A stretch of DNA of 64,000 bases from Hyaloscypha bicolor E. Its lineage: Eukaryota; Ascomycota; Leotiomycetes; Helotiales; Hyaloscyphaceae. Of the stretch, positions 1 to 10,964 are shown one piece after another (positions within the stretch are counted from its first letter, which is position 1; the number at the start of each line of letters is the position of its first letter). A program made the translations under genes and the position numbers. The notes under the pieces were generated by a model. The model was not told where the DNA came from and searched no databases. It worked only from the letters and a program-made list of their open reading frames with translations. The stretch spans positions 248,001 to 312,000 of the forward strand of contig NW_020194549.1 of the NCBI RefSeq assembly GCF_002865645.1, given 5' to 3'.

Positions 1-2
1 TA

Positions 3-122
3 GCTATGGTAGCGAAGGGGCGGAAAGAGGGGATTGCGGAGATGGAGGAGGTGCACATTACGTATGGTGAGAAAGATAAGGTTCATCGGTGTGGAGATCA
101 TCCTGCCGGCTGGAGATTCTAG
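3..122 (+). CDS. 3' end of an unidentified gene entering from the left
   Basis: A frame open from the left window edge ends at TAG 120-122 and encodes about 39 residues, finishing DHPAGWRF. The composition is mixed and charged, as in real coding sequence. I do not recognise the family. It could be the last exon of a gene that starts outside the window, or a chance frame, because 39 codons is short. Confidence 0.35.
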   Translation, partial: AMVAKGRKEGIAEMEEVHITYGEKDKVHRCGDHPAGWRF

Positions 123-1110
123 GAAAGGGTTGTATTCTTTTCTGGGCTCGTAATTCACCTCTTGTGATGTACGTATTTGGGGAATATCTGTTCTGCAATG
201 GTTTTACAGTGATTGTAGTGTTTATGTTTATACTCCTCATCTTGACCCTGGTCTCTCTCATCTGCCCGTTTTTGCTACCCAATTATCACGTAACTATAAG
301 GACAGTCTAATACAATCTAGTTAACCCACTCACAAGAATCGACCTCTAACAGCATCACATTATGCACTCGCACTATAACCAACTCAATACTCTAGTCAAC
401 AAAGTAGGATTGTTGTTAGTATCATGTGATAAATATGTGTTTCCTCCCACTGGCTCGACTACCGACCCAATACCCCTCCTGCACTCTTATGCAGAGTGCT
501 GTGGGAAGCTGAAGACGTCCCACTGTTATCAGGCTATCGGGTGATTCTGGGACCAGTGCACACGCTTCCAGCTTCTCCTCGGAGATGGTTGCGAAAATAT
601 GCTGCGCTGAAATTGAGTATGCTGCGAACAGCGATGGAACGATATACGAACGCTAACCGCTGTGACAATACAATGAAATCCCAAGCTCTTCCTCTGCCTG
701 AACAGGTCCGTAGTAAGCTGCGCACTCATGATCCAATTCCCTCGGGGCCCAAGCACGGGTGACGGCTCTGTGATCCCTCATCTGCCGATGTTTTCAAGCA
801 AGGTCTCCAAATCGACCACCTGAATATCCAAGCAAGGAGATTCGTAAATCATATTGAAACAAGAAAAGTAAAGTTCAAAAAACGCTCCAAGTGGAGTGTT
901 CAAGTAGAAGGAGCTCGCCAAGGCGGGAGTCCTTGAACATATACCATGTGCCATGGCTTGATGGTGCTGCTAACCAAGTAGCAGCACCAAAACGTAGTCA
1001 ATACGGTTGAATGTTGGTCTTTGTTGCATTCTTATGAATGATTAGCCTCCAATTGAATCTCGACGAGTGAAGGAGGAAGTGGGTGCGCACCTTGTTTTGT
1101 TTCAAATCTA
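123..1110. other. Intergenic, no supported gene
   Basis: Ordinary-composition DNA between the partial left-edge gene and the 3' end of the first DUF6590 gene. Short frames at about 496-762 on both strands overlap each other and show no domain or splice context. I see no RNA gene or repeat. Confidence 0.6.
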
Positions 1111-3071
1111 TCAGTCATATAGATCATCATCCCCAGGAGGTACGGTCGGTTCCTCGGGGTAGTCTTCTTCCTCAGGCTCAGGGTTATGTTCAGGGTCCCC
1201 ACGCCGTCTACGGCTCTGATCTCGAGGCTCAGGTTCTTGATCCTGGCGCTTTTTACGGCCTTGACCATGACCTCGTCTGTCAGTCTGTTCTTCTTGTCGA
1301 GGATTCCCCCACTGTTCTTGTCCTTCGGGAACCGAGTGAAGCTCACGGGTTTCGTAGCCAGTGGTGGTTTGTGAGGAAGCATGGCCGCCGGCGTAATAGT
1401 CTGATGTGCCATATCCGCCCGCTGCGGTTGAGGTGTCTGCAGTGCTGTATGCAGCCCCGCCTGAGCCATACGAACCGGAGCTGTAGCCAGTGTTTGAGGA
1501 GCTGGCGGGGAAGTACGAGTTGGTGTAACCATCTGCGGAGGTGCTGTGGCTTTCTGGGGCGTGGTCGTACATGCCCTGCTGAGAAGACTGAGGATAGGCA
1601 GAGCTGGAACTGTACGGTGCAGATGTGTAAGGAGCAGTGTAGCCAGTGTAACCGGCTACATATGTTCCGCCTCCCGCGTGCTCGGTTGTATCTTCTGCTG
1701 TTTCAGCAGGGCGGACTCCTTTGATTTCAAGAGGAGGGTGCACTCGGTTGTAGTCGGTCCGGATCTGCCACTCAGAGTCGCTAGAGACTTTGGCTATGAA
1801 CCACTGCATTTCCACACAGTTAGTACTTCTCGATCTAGACTAGATGAGAACGGTGGTAGTTGATCACGTGATGTCCTCAAGGGCGGTAATCCATCCCAGC
1901 CAAAGCTCAGACACGCGAAGAGGAACGGTGCCGGGACTTACCACTTTAACGTTATACTCCACAGTATAAGTTTTAGCATAGTTGAGCCGAGAGGCATCAT
2001 CGAGCTTGTGGCGCGGATTGTCGGGGGTGACTTTGATTGATCTCATTTGAAGGCCCTTCTCTTTTTCTCCCCTGAAGGCCACCGGTTTCTTGCCGCTATA
2101 AATAATAGCATGGTGTTCAGCATGGACTCCTCTCTTCTTTACACCTTGACCAGAGTAGGTCAAAATTGGGCTTGTCGCATGTTAGCAATGTACGAGGAAG
2201 GATCGTCTGGTAACTGACAGGCAGATGCAATGGCCTTCCATAGGCTTGATAATCACAAAGCGTCGAACTTTGGCGTACATTTCTTTTCCCCTTTCATTCT
2301 TCCTCACAGTCACAGAGCCTGTCCCGCTTGTCCCGCCTGCCGAGCCTTCTCCACCTGCCCCCCTTGGCTCGGCCCAGAGGACTTTGAAGATCTAAGTACT
2401 GTGAGTAACAAAGCCACGATAAGATTAAGAGATACTCGTACCTTGCCCCATTTGAATTGCCATGCCGGGTGTACTTTGTAATCTACACAGGGTCAGAAAA
2501 AACGAAAACAATGGCAGTCTACTCACGTGGATCAAATTCTTCCCTATCTGTCTCAGGATCTCTAGTCCTGATATGGTTTTGCCAAGCGGTACTCGGTGAT
2601 GTGTAAGCTTCCGCGCTATACGATGGAGCACCGCCGTAGGGTGAAGTTGGGTGCGATCCAGTACTGGGACCGTAGGATGCGGGACCCACGGTGTAGGGTG
2701 CCACATATGCTCCACCACTGGGACTGATTGAGGTACGAGCAAAGCTTTGGTTGAGGGATTCGACATCAGCTGCTCCGGCTGTCTTGGTCGTATAATTTTG
2801 CTGCTGAGGATAAATGTCCGGAGTAGGGTCCAAGGCGGGTCCTTCTGCGGGTGTTCTGGGCGTTTGTGCAGATGGAGCCTGCTCTTTCTCATACTCATAC
2901 TCGTAATCATCTAGATAATGGCCGTTAGGAACGCCTTGTGGGACCACCTGCACTCTTACCGGGCCCCCTCAGTCGAGATCTGTAGTGACGCTGGTACTCC
3001 TCGCTCCACACCCACCCGCTCCACTGCGTGGGATATCCCCTGTTGGATCTTCCCTTGGAACGGGAAGACAT
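1111..3071 (-). CDS. DUF6590 protein, pair 1
   Basis: Six exons read on the minus strand: 3071-2960, 2910-2527, 2482-2442, 2391-2219, 2170-1942 and 1803-1111, giving 543 aa. The start ATG (MSSRSKGRS) is placed by homology to the pair 3 and 4 proteins. The N-terminus has the family's aromatic motif (TQWSGWVWSEE). A Ser/Tyr/Pro-rich linker follows, then the DUF6590 domain at about residues 166-325: VFK/IFK-VLWAEP, KVRRFVII, CICLPILTYSGQG, SRLNYAKTYTVEYNVKV. The last 230 residues are Gly/Tyr/Ser-rich and end in a basic then acidic tail. Introns are 44-50 bp except the last (138 bp). DUF6590 has no known biochemical role. The gene is divergent from the coiled-coil gene at 3791. Confidence 0.88.
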
Positions 3072-3790
3072 CTTCTCATGGTGCAGCTGCTGATGGCGAC
3101 ACACAAGGAGAGAAGAGTCGCACCGTCACGCAGAACAGAGGTGCCAGGACCGGAGTTTATCACGGCAAAATGCTGGCGGCTCAAAGGCTCAGGTCTCGAC
3201 TGTCAATAGGCCAGCCTCGGCGAAGGAGAGGTATCAATCAGCAGGGCCACGTGCGGCAATGAGAAAGGCCATAACTGGCCGCGAATATGCAGCTTTCTCC
3301 TTTTCAAGTCGTTGCTAGCGCCACACAGGGTCATTGATGCTTTTCATTGGAGGGGAGGGGTGGACTGAGGGAGTTGACAATTCGCGGAGTGCTGTTGGGG
3401 TGTGTGGAGAGAGGGAAGACAGCCAATACGGCCCATGTCGCCACTCCGCTTGCGGGTAAAGTGTGGGTGAAGTGAAGCGTGAGAGTAAGTAACGAATCGC
3501 AGCCTGCCATGTGAAAAGTCCTGGCGAAACAAGCTCACGGAGCACTCAAGCCCCCACATGCCTTCAGCCACAGCAGCCCTGCAAATGCCTCGCCGCTATG
3601 CCCAACAAAGCATAGCCTGTTGATAAAAATGACACCTGGAGAAAGCGCGGCGCGGCTCGCCTCGCCAACAGTGTGATCCACATCATTCAGCAATTTTGTC
3701 AGCCTTACCCTGTGTATATCGTCTCTATTCGATGTCAAACCCCTCACCTGCGCAGGGGAATGCCAGTACCGTTGATGATCATTGTCTCGG
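3072..3790. promoter_or_regulatory. Shared upstream region of pair 1
   Basis: These 719 bp separate two divergent start codons and must hold the promoters of both genes. The sequence is of ordinary GC content. No obvious TATA box or repeated operator was found by eye. Short frames here look spurious. Confidence 0.6.
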
Positions 3791-5596
3791 ATGTCTGTCC
3801 GGGCCTCACAGAGTAGGGTAGTGGAGGAGAACAGGGCGCTACCTGTGTCTCTCCTAGGGAGTCGCCTGATGCCAGATGAGGCTGAGGGGATATGGGGACA
3901 TGGGCGGAAGATCTCAGATCCATCTACCCCCTCAAATTCAGGGCCCAGATTTGAAAAAGACGACAAAATGGCCGTTCCTGGAGTGACGCCTGCTGGTGTG
4001 GCATTGTCGGCGCCTCCTCTCAGCCTACCCTCACGCACTCGACCAAACAGTGAGCAAATGCCACGTGTGAGCACTGCTGTCGACCAGCCTGCATTTCAAC
4101 GCGTCACATCCACAGACCAAGAGTCCAGAAACTCTCCGGCAAAGTCATCTCGAGCGTCCTTCAAAATGACCAGTTCGACAGCAAGTACCTCTGAACCACC
4201 AGGAGCGCCTTCCACCCCAAATGCGACTGCAGAAAGCCGGAAGCTCCGGCCCGGATCTACTGCTGAGATTGAATGGGATCGTATTCAGAAGCTTCGAAAT
4301 GAGAATTGGAGCTTGCGTTCTCAGATTCGGGAGATGCGCAACAAGTTACGGCAGCTGCAACACGAGAAATCAAAAGCCGATGATATATTGTTTCGGCGCT
4401 TGACAGCCCACGGACTGGGGTTTGGGCAAGGATCCCTTCCGCACGGCCAAAAGAATTTGAGAGAGTTGATGCATGATTGTCAAGAAGTAAGAGATTCGTA
4501 CGGACCTTTGGAGGATGACTGCAACGATCTCGAAGATAAGCTTAGCGGTCAGGAGTTTGAGCTCGATCGACTTGAAGAAGCCTTTTACAAACCCCATCCA
4601 GACGAGGAATCCATCATGTCTGAGAGGCCCCTGACCCCGGTAGGAGTCGATGATGGTCCGCCATATCCAGGCAGCGTCGGCGAAGAGGAAGAAGAATCAG
4701 AATACCATCCTCTAGTCGCTAGATACCTCTCCAAATTGGGCGATCTCGACCTCCTCCAAGAACGTCTTGAAGATCTCCTGGACGAGAAGCGCATACTAGA
4801 ACAAGAACGAGAGCGACGCCGTCATCTCGGCATGACTCTCCTGTATGAGGACCAGCAATGGCTAGAGAATATCCACGGCGCTGAAGACGGCCTCTACGAG
4901 AAGATCCGCATACTGAAAACAGACCTCGAAGTAATGAAGCAAGACTGTCTCTCCCAAGGCCTCGTAGACGAAGATGGCGAACCGGTCGACTTCCAGATCT
5001 GCAAACAGCGAAGTTTCGACGACGAACCAGTCGCCTTCCACATCCGCGAGCAGCGAAGTTTCGACGGCGAAGAGGACCTGAATTCGCTAGACCAAAAATC
5101 AGAGTATGTGAAGTACCCTCTATTACTTCCGCTCCCGAACGTGAAATTCCCCTACAAGCCCGAAATAACGAACCAGTCAGAGCGGTCAAACCGCACCATA
5201 ATGCAGGCTTCGAGTTCAGAACCGTACGACACGACGGGCAGGATCAATGAGTGGCTCTTGTGGCGCCTCCGCCTCTCAGCACTCGATGTCAACCTGCTAG
5301 CACGTACCTTCCAGGCTCTCTCCGTTACCAACAATACCCCCCATCGTTGGCAAAACTCTGTTTTGAGAGTATGGTTCCGTGACGCGACGGTGAAGAATAG
5401 AGATGATGGGTTGAGGGCCCTTACCGATAGTAGTATGACAACCCAAGCACCTCCTCTTTCCGGCAATCTGTCAGATGGGGTTAAGAATGGGAGAAGACCA
5501 GAAAAAAGGCTGCCCTTTAGCCAACATCCGAGCAGTGAGCTTGAGTATGATGAGGTGGAGATTGTGGACCATCCTGGTAACCGCAAACCACAGTAG
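3791..5596 (+). CDS. Long coiled-coil protein, pair 1
   Basis: Intronless, 601 aa from the first ATG at 3791 (MSVRASQSR). An in-frame ATG at 3969 is a possible alternative start. After a disordered N-terminus of about 155 residues, block 1 (from about residue 160) carries W-x-LRSQIREMRNKL and KSKADD and is strongly helical. Block 2 at about residue 238 reads GPLEDDCNDLEDKL. Block 3 at about residue 305 reads HPLVARYLSKLGD, followed by a Glu/Arg-rich coil and QGLVDEDGEPVDFQ. Block 4 at about residue 484 reads RINEWLLWRLRLSALDVNLL. All four blocks recur in the plus-strand partners of pairs 3 and 4. I know no named family. A structural or scaffold role is inferred only from the coiled coil. Residues 397-426 are an in-frame tandem duplication. 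Confidence 0.86.
   Translation: MSVRASQSRVVEENRALPVSLLGSRLMPDEAEGIWGHGRKISDPSTPSNSGPRFEKDDKMAVPGVTPAGVALSAPPLSLPSRTRPNSEQMPRVSTAVDQPAFQRVTSTDQESRNSPAKSSRASFKMTSSTASTSEPPGAPSTPNATAESRKLRPGSTAEIEWDRIQKLRNENWSLRSQIREMRNKLRQLQHEKSKADDILFRRLTAHGLGFGQGSLPHGQKNLRELMHDCQEVRDSYGPLEDDCNDLEDKLSGQEFELDRLEEAFYKPHPDEESIMSERPLTPVGVDDGPPYPGSVGEEEEESEYHPLVARYLSKLGDLDLLQERLEDLLDEKRILEQERERRRHLGMTLLYEDQQWLENIHGAEDGLYEKIRILKTDLEVMKQDCLSQGLVDEDGEPVDFQICKQRSFDDEPVAFHIREQRSFDGEEDLNSLDQKSEYVKYPLLLPLPNVKFPYKPEITNQSERSNRTIMQASSSEPYDTTGRINEWLLWRLRLSALDVNLLARTFQALSVTNNTPHRWQNSVLRVWFRDATVKNRDDGLRALTDSSMTTQAPPLSGNLSDGVKNGRRPEKRLPFSQHPSSELEYDEVEIVDHPGNRKPQ
4979..5068 (+). repeat. 45-bp tandem duplication inside the pair 1 coiled-coil gene
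   Basis: Two adjacent 45-bp units, 4979-5023 and 5024-5068, encode EPVDFQICKQRSFDD and EPVAFHIREQRSFDG. They share most bases and keep the frame. The partners in pairs 3 and 4 have a single copy at this place (EPKDFQTQEKEAF and EPLDFERQERQTF), so this is a gain in pair 1. Confidence 0.88.
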
Positions 5597-6846
5597 ATTC
5601 TTCATGTGGTTTATTTTCTAAGAAGAAATTGTTTCGTTTGTTTAGAGGGGGCAGCTAGATCGGTCAATTTTTCTTTGCAGTTACTACAATGTCTAGCACT
5701 TGAGCGGGCGCATTTTTCTTCCTTGTTTTTTTGATCCAGCGGGCTTGATGTCCAGCGTTAGCAGCGAGCATAAATCTCTTTCAAATATCGGTAGTGGTGG
5801 CGGCGAGGCGTCATTTCACACTCCAGCACATGTATTTTGCCACTTATTTCTACCGCCTACCTCCCCATCGAAAATTACAAATTTAATATATCTTGCGCAA
5901 TACTCGCCCTCCCGCCTTCCACACTTCCCCCTCTTCTGTGCCTTACCCTCGCTCGGTATCAAACCCTAACCTCCACGTTGGTATCTTCTTTAGTAGGTTC
6001 TTCCAGCTATATTAAGTGCACATGGTACCGTTGATCATGTATTTGTGCCCCTGTTCATGGCATGCGGTCCAACAGCCGTAGATCCGAATTCAGGCTATTC
6101 GCAGTACTCTAGAAGGATGGAGCATAAAGTATCTTGGACATGAGGCGTGTTTAGCCCTAAAGGTAACAAGTACTTCGAGGGGATCTTGCTGCTTTTAATG
6201 ATGTAAGTTTGAGTGAGGGGTGGGATGGAGGATGTCTGGGAAAAGAGGCCGAGAAGGTGCTAACTTTGCTAGGGTTGGAGGAGCCTTTTGTTGACTCCTA
6301 ACACTTCACATCCTGGACAACAAGATGTGTTCAACAAGATTTGGTGGACATATTGATAATTCTTGATTGCAATTCTTCCCTTTCCTGAACTTCATATACG
6401 GTGCTTGTTTGGATTTTTTGAAGAGTTGGGAATGTGAACCGTTGTCTGGCGGAGAACAACGCCGATTCCCCGGGGGGAAATATTTGCTTCGGATTAATAA
6501 CTATCTCTCCCGCTACGCATCGAGCATCTCCATCCAAGTTATCTGTCTTCCTGATAGCCCCTTCGCTTTACTCCTCCACTCTCTGGATCACACTTTTTCA
6601 TTCCCTCTAGCATTGCCCAAGAGTTCGCACCATCAAAGTTGAGCAGGCGGCATAGTTGCCTTTCTCGCTTTATCCTTTCAGCTGCTTTCACCTGCGCCCC
6701 AAAGAGATACTTTCATCTCTGCAGCCTGTCTCTTTCCCAAATCAACGGCCGTCATCTCCCCCAGTAACAGGCAGTTGCTATTGAAACCAGCTCAGATAGG
6801 TAGAGCAATTCCCTTTCGTGAGATATCACCACGGCTCCTCCTGGGT
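5597..6846. other. Intergenic, no supported gene
   Basis: Downstream of the pair 1 coiled-coil gene. It contains pyrimidine-rich stretches (about 6500-6760) but no frame with family features on either strand, and no RNA gene or repeat that I can recognise. Confidence 0.55.
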
Positions 6847-7968
6847 TTATACTGCTGCCTCTCCATACTCCGAAATCAGGTTCTTCCCTTTATTGATCGA
6901 AATCCCAAGATCCATACATTGACTTTTCCCTTCAATTGTTTTTGTCGTGCCAAGGCATGAGGCATTCGCAATAGATATCTGTTTCTTGGGCGGCGAATCG
7001 GTAGCGTAAGGGTGATGTTGCCGTATGTTAATCCAAGGTCGAGCCGCAGTTACTGCTGATAAGCTACTTGTAGTTGGCAGATCAGGTTTCTCCTCTTTCT
7101 GCGGGAACTCGTCGCTGGACAGCGAACTCATCTGCATTTCTTCACTGGTGAACCTGAAATCGGCACAGTGTGAGAAATGAATAGATTAGATTAGATTAAT
7201 GGCTATTAATCTAATCTATTCATGAAATTTTCTCATTAATCATATTCTATTCACGAATTAATTAAGCTAATCATGAATATTCATGAATAACTTGATTAAT
7301 ATACACGTGACCGCAGCACGTGACAGGCTAGCCTAATTAGGTAAGAATCAGGCTCTAGTGCTACCTTGCTTCTAGAGAGAAAAGCTCGCTAAGGCAGTGC
7401 TAGAGCAAAAACCTTACTTAATTAGGCTAGACTATCACGTGCTATAGTCACGTGTATATCAATCAAGGTATTCATGAATAATCATGATTAATTATTCTAA
7501 TCTAATCAAATTACATAAGTATCACGTTAATCAAATTCTATTCACGCTATTCATGAATATTCATGAATTAATCAATTAATCAGATTAATTTTTTCGCACA
7601 CTGAATCGGCATGAACTGACGATATTTGGCTTCCGGAATGGCCTTCAGGTATAGGTGACGCAGGTAGAGCCTTGGGCTCTTTTGACAGCTGTTTTGTTGG
7701 TTGTGTAGGTACTAGCGTTTCGGGACAAGCAGTTCTTGAGTGGTGGTGAGTGAAGATGAAATCACTTGACAAAGACTACCTGATTGATCAAAGCATTGAA
7801 GGGTCCGGAGTGAAGGTGTGGACGATGTGGAGGGTTGCACTTGGAACATGGGGCTATGTTGTCCATGCGCATGAGATTGGACAAGAGACTTTTCCCTGAC
7901 CCAACTCTACTCACTTTCCGAGGGTACAACCATTCGGCGCCTGATATTGCTCTAAATTTATGCAGCAT
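6847..7968 (-). pseudogene. Unidentified gene split by a hAT miniature element
   Basis: On the minus strand an open frame at about 7604-7720 (ending QISSVHAD) and another at 7137-6847 (starting MQMSSLSSDEF, ending GEAAV) lie on either side of the hAT insertion at 7166-7603. If the element and one copy of its 8-bp target duplication are ignored, the two frames are in register across the junction, and no stop lies between them. An upstream frame from ATG 7968 (MLHKFRAISG) ending NALINQ may be the first exon, but the joining intron is not resolved. The protein is Ser/Pro/Lys-rich and has no domain I recognise. As it stands the gene is interrupted, unless the element is spliced out of the transcript. 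Confidence 0.5.
7166..7603. mobile_element. hAT-type miniature inverted-repeat element, copy 1
   Basis: 438 bp bounded by inverted ends CAGTGTGAGAAA and (on the other strand) CAGTGTGCGAAA, flanked by the 8-bp duplication AATCGGCA at 7158-7165 and 7604-7611. CAGTG ends and an 8-bp duplication are hallmarks of hAT transposons. Inside are subterminal ATTCATGAATA repeats, several CACGTG motifs, and the core TAGCCTAATTAGGTAAG that is shared with copy 2. It has no coding capacity, so it would have needed transposase in trans. It lies within a coding frame. Confidence 0.92.
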
Positions 7969-8008
7969 TGCCCCTGACGTAGCCAATAAGTTGCGCTTGC
8001 GTGGAACT

Positions 8009-8524
8009 GTTACCCCCCGTTCGTCAATACGAGCGATTGGTCAATCGGGGTCCCCATTGCCCAATCGCGGGCCCCGATTGCTTAATCGCTTGCTTAAGCG
8101 AACTCCGGTTTATAAATACGAGATCGAATACGAGCAAATTTTTAAAATACTAAAATATTTTAAACCCCATAAATTATTAAAATCCTATTAATGCAAATTA
8201 TTAGAAATAGTTAAGTTAATTATATTAATTAAATAATATTAGCTTTAGCCTTTTATTAGAACTCTAAAACCTTTTTATTATAATTTTAATTTAAAATATA
8301 AATTATTATATTATATCTTTTAATCTTTAATAGAATTTAATCTAAGAAAAAAAACTATTTAAGTCTCTTATAAGTATTAATCCTTTTTATTTAATTAAAC
8401 TTTGGCCTTTATCCTTTATTAAAAAGTTATAAATTATTTTAAAATCGGACTCTTTTATTAGCGAATCGGGCTCCTCGCTTAGGTCCGATTGACCAATCGC
8501 TCGTATTGACGAACGGGGGGGAAC
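8009..8524. mobile_element. 516-bp terminal-inverted-repeat element, class uncertain
   Basis: The first 40 bp (8009-8048) and the last 40 bp (8485-8524) are reverse complements with one visible mismatch. Each runs GTT(A/C)CCCCCCGTTCG followed by TCAATACGAGCGATTGG. The interior is very AT-rich with no open frame. I could not define a target-site duplication, so the superfamily is unknown. The inverted-repeat structure suggests a non-autonomous DNA transposon. Confidence 0.75.
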
Positions 8525-8872
8525 ATATAGGTCGTCTCCTTCATTACCTCCTATAACTTCGAACTCGGAAATAGCTATGTCTAGTTTATTACTCAGAAAG
8601 TCTAACTAGAAACATATTTGTTTAGTTGTCTCTAATAAATTGCCTTTAAACTTAGTTAACTTTTGAACTTTGAGGCAAATAATTACCCTCAGGATAACGG
8701 ATATTTGGCTAGCTCCGTCTTAGCCTGGTTCTGCAAATTTAAACTTAGTATAGTAATTATTTTTATTAAATAATTAAAATTTGCGCCTCGCGAGTATTTT
8801 TTGAATTGAGTAAATAATAATAATTGGCTAAAGTAAAAGCTAAGTAGTGTTTTTACAAGTATTATAAATTAG
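8525..8872. other. AT-rich spacer between two elements
   Basis: Low-GC DNA with many stops in all frames. It may be a remnant of a mutated repeat. No specific feature is visible. Confidence 0.5.
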
Positions 8873-9438
8873 CAGTGTGTCAAATGAGTAGAGTAGAGTA
8901 GAGTAGCGGGTCCTACTCATACTCTACTCAACCAATTATAGCGCTACTCATACTCTACTCATACTCTACTCAAGCTACTCATGAGTAGTATGAGTAGTGT
9001 GAGTAGGTACCCACGTGACAGATACACGTGACAGATTAGCCTAATCAGGTAAGCCCACCGTCTAGTACCGCTCTAGCGCCACGTCTCTGCTCAATTAGGC
9101 AGTGGCATTACTTAGTAAGCAAGATAGGGGAAATCAAGATTCTAAAGAGCATAACTAGTTTATTATTATAGAAAATTAGTATTTAGCTAGTCTTATATAA
9201 GCCCTAACTTACCTTTACTAGGGCTACTTAATAAATACCTATATTATTTAATTATTATTAAATAAATCTTAATTTATTATTGTCACGTGACGGCTACTCA
9301 TAACTACTCATACTACTCATGAGTATATACTCTACTCTACTCAAATTTTTAGGACATTACGCTACTCATATTCTACTCACGCTACTCATGAATATTCATG
9401 AGTAGTATGAGTAGCATGAGTAGTTCTTTGACACACTG
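8873..9438. mobile_element. hAT-type miniature inverted-repeat element, copy 2
   Basis: 566 bp with perfect 12-bp ends CAGTGTGTCAAA and an exact 8-bp target duplication TAAATTAG (8865-8872 and 9439-9446). The subterminal regions are dense in GAGTAG/CTACTC repeats that can fold back. The centre carries CACGTGACAGAT followed by TAGCCTAATCAGGTAAG, matching copy 1. Part of the right half (about 9150-9280) resembles, in reverse orientation, the body of copy 3 at about 54640-54800. Non-autonomous. Confidence 0.93.
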
Positions 9439-10422
9439 TAAATTAGAATACTGGAATTAATCGTTAGCTAAAGTCTCAAATATATCTTTATTTATTTCTA
9501 AAATAATATTTAATAGTATTAAAGTAATATACTATATTTTATTTTATTACCCCCGGGAATTCCTAAGTAAGACACACTTATTGAGATATTATAAGACGCG
9601 ATATAGTGGCTTTAAATAATTAAAATTGCCTTAGACTAATAAATTTTAATATAAAAAATTCCCGAGTTATAATTATAATAGTAACTTTTGCCTGGCCAAG
9701 AAAACACCTTGTCGAAAGCAGCTTTTTAGGGCTTCATAACTTGTACTGCTCAAGAATCGACACTATTTTAAAGCTCTAGAATATGCTTCTCTTTTTTTTT
9801 AGGAGGGTTTATCTGCCTCTTATACTTCAAATGCCACCGGGTTACTTAGTTTACCGAGAGCTCGCATACTGGGATTAGGACTGTTCTCAAATATTCCATA
9901 ATTAAACCTTTGTTATATTAGTAAAACTCGTGCTTTGAGCTAGAACCGCTATTTGCGTAAAGGAATCTCAAGTCCTTTCCTAGATACTCGAGATCGAATT
10001 AGATAGTCCTTACTATTATAGTACATGGTTGTAAAGAATACCAGCAAGCTTCCTTAATTACTGTCTGCTCTAGATTTGCTAAGCTTAGTGAAATAGTGCC
10101 AACGGCTTTCGTTAATTCTTTCTCCGCTAAGATTAAAATAGACGAGTAAATAATCTTACGATATGGTGAATATCTAATGGCAACATCGATCCATGAAATT
10201 GCCGATGCCAATTAGACCTGGACATCGTGACTTGCAAGTACTATGACTGAGATATGTGAGCTTAGGCTTTGCGCGTCCGGGATTAAACCAAGCTTCATGC
10301 TAAGAGATATAACGTAACTTATTCGGGCAACTCCTGCTTAAGATCAGTGAATCCCGGGTACAAACCAGCGCTTTCTCTTTTACTTACCCCTGACCCAAAA
10401 TTTAATAAAACTTACAGACTTT
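9439..10422. other. AT-rich degraded DNA
   Basis: Low-GC sequence between hAT copy 2 and the degraded gene at 10423. A 70-codon minus-strand frame at 9999-10211 has plausible composition (MASAISWIDVAIRYS) but no recognisable domain, and it is not joined to anything. It may be a relic of the neighbouring gene. Confidence 0.45.
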
Positions 10423-10964
10423 CTAATAAATAGGACTGATCTCAGGGAAGGTCTGCACCAGATAATCACGGAAATTCTGTGCTTCGGCGTTGGTTAACTC
10501 TCCAGTGACGGTAAGAACTTTGCTTAGCTGCTGCCTCTCCGCAAAATAGGTTGCGAGGAACTTAGGCACTTCCCATTCCACGACATGCTCGATCGTCAGC
10601 GGTGATTCTCTCGAGTCAACGATAAGCCATATTTTGAACAGCACTCTTTTACGAGGATCCGGATAGATAAGCAACTGTAAATTCTCTTCCAACAACGGAT
10701 GGCCACGGACTTAGAGAGAACAAGGACCAGATCCTTGGGGTATGTTCCTTCTTTGTCTTTAGGCAATCGGTCGTTGTCATTATCCTCGTCGTCTTGAACC
10801 TGATATTTATGCTCTTCTGAATTACCCAGGGCAGCCATTATATCGTTGGTATGATTTGGCTGGCTTTCCGAAGACTGCCGGAACAGACTAGCTGCGTTCC
10901 GAGAAAGCCTCCTAGTCGCACTCGCTGCTGTAGCCATCGCTGGCGATGCCACCTCTGCTTTCAA
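10423..10964 (-). pseudogene. Frameshifted conserved fungal hypothetical gene
   Basis: Two overlapping minus-strand frames, 10964-10596 (MKAEVASPAM...) and 10695-10423 (...IYPDPRKRVLFKIWLIV...FPEISPIY), look like one protein broken by a frameshift near 10690. The C-terminal part has the run VEWEVPKFLATYF then KVLTVTGELTNA and YLVQTFP. It resembles a widespread fungal hypothetical family that I know only by its pattern and cannot name. A tiny intron is possible but no canonical pair of splice sites of adequate length is visible, so decay is the better reading. Confidence 0.4.

Noticed and set aside
496..762. 88-codon plus frame and its minus-strand mirror
   Set aside because: Mutually overlapping frames of similar length without splice or domain support.
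1083..1724. 213-codon plus-strand frame
   Set aside because: It lies antisense to the last exon of the pair 1 DUF6590 gene, which has homology, introns and a low-complexity bias that creates long mirror frames.
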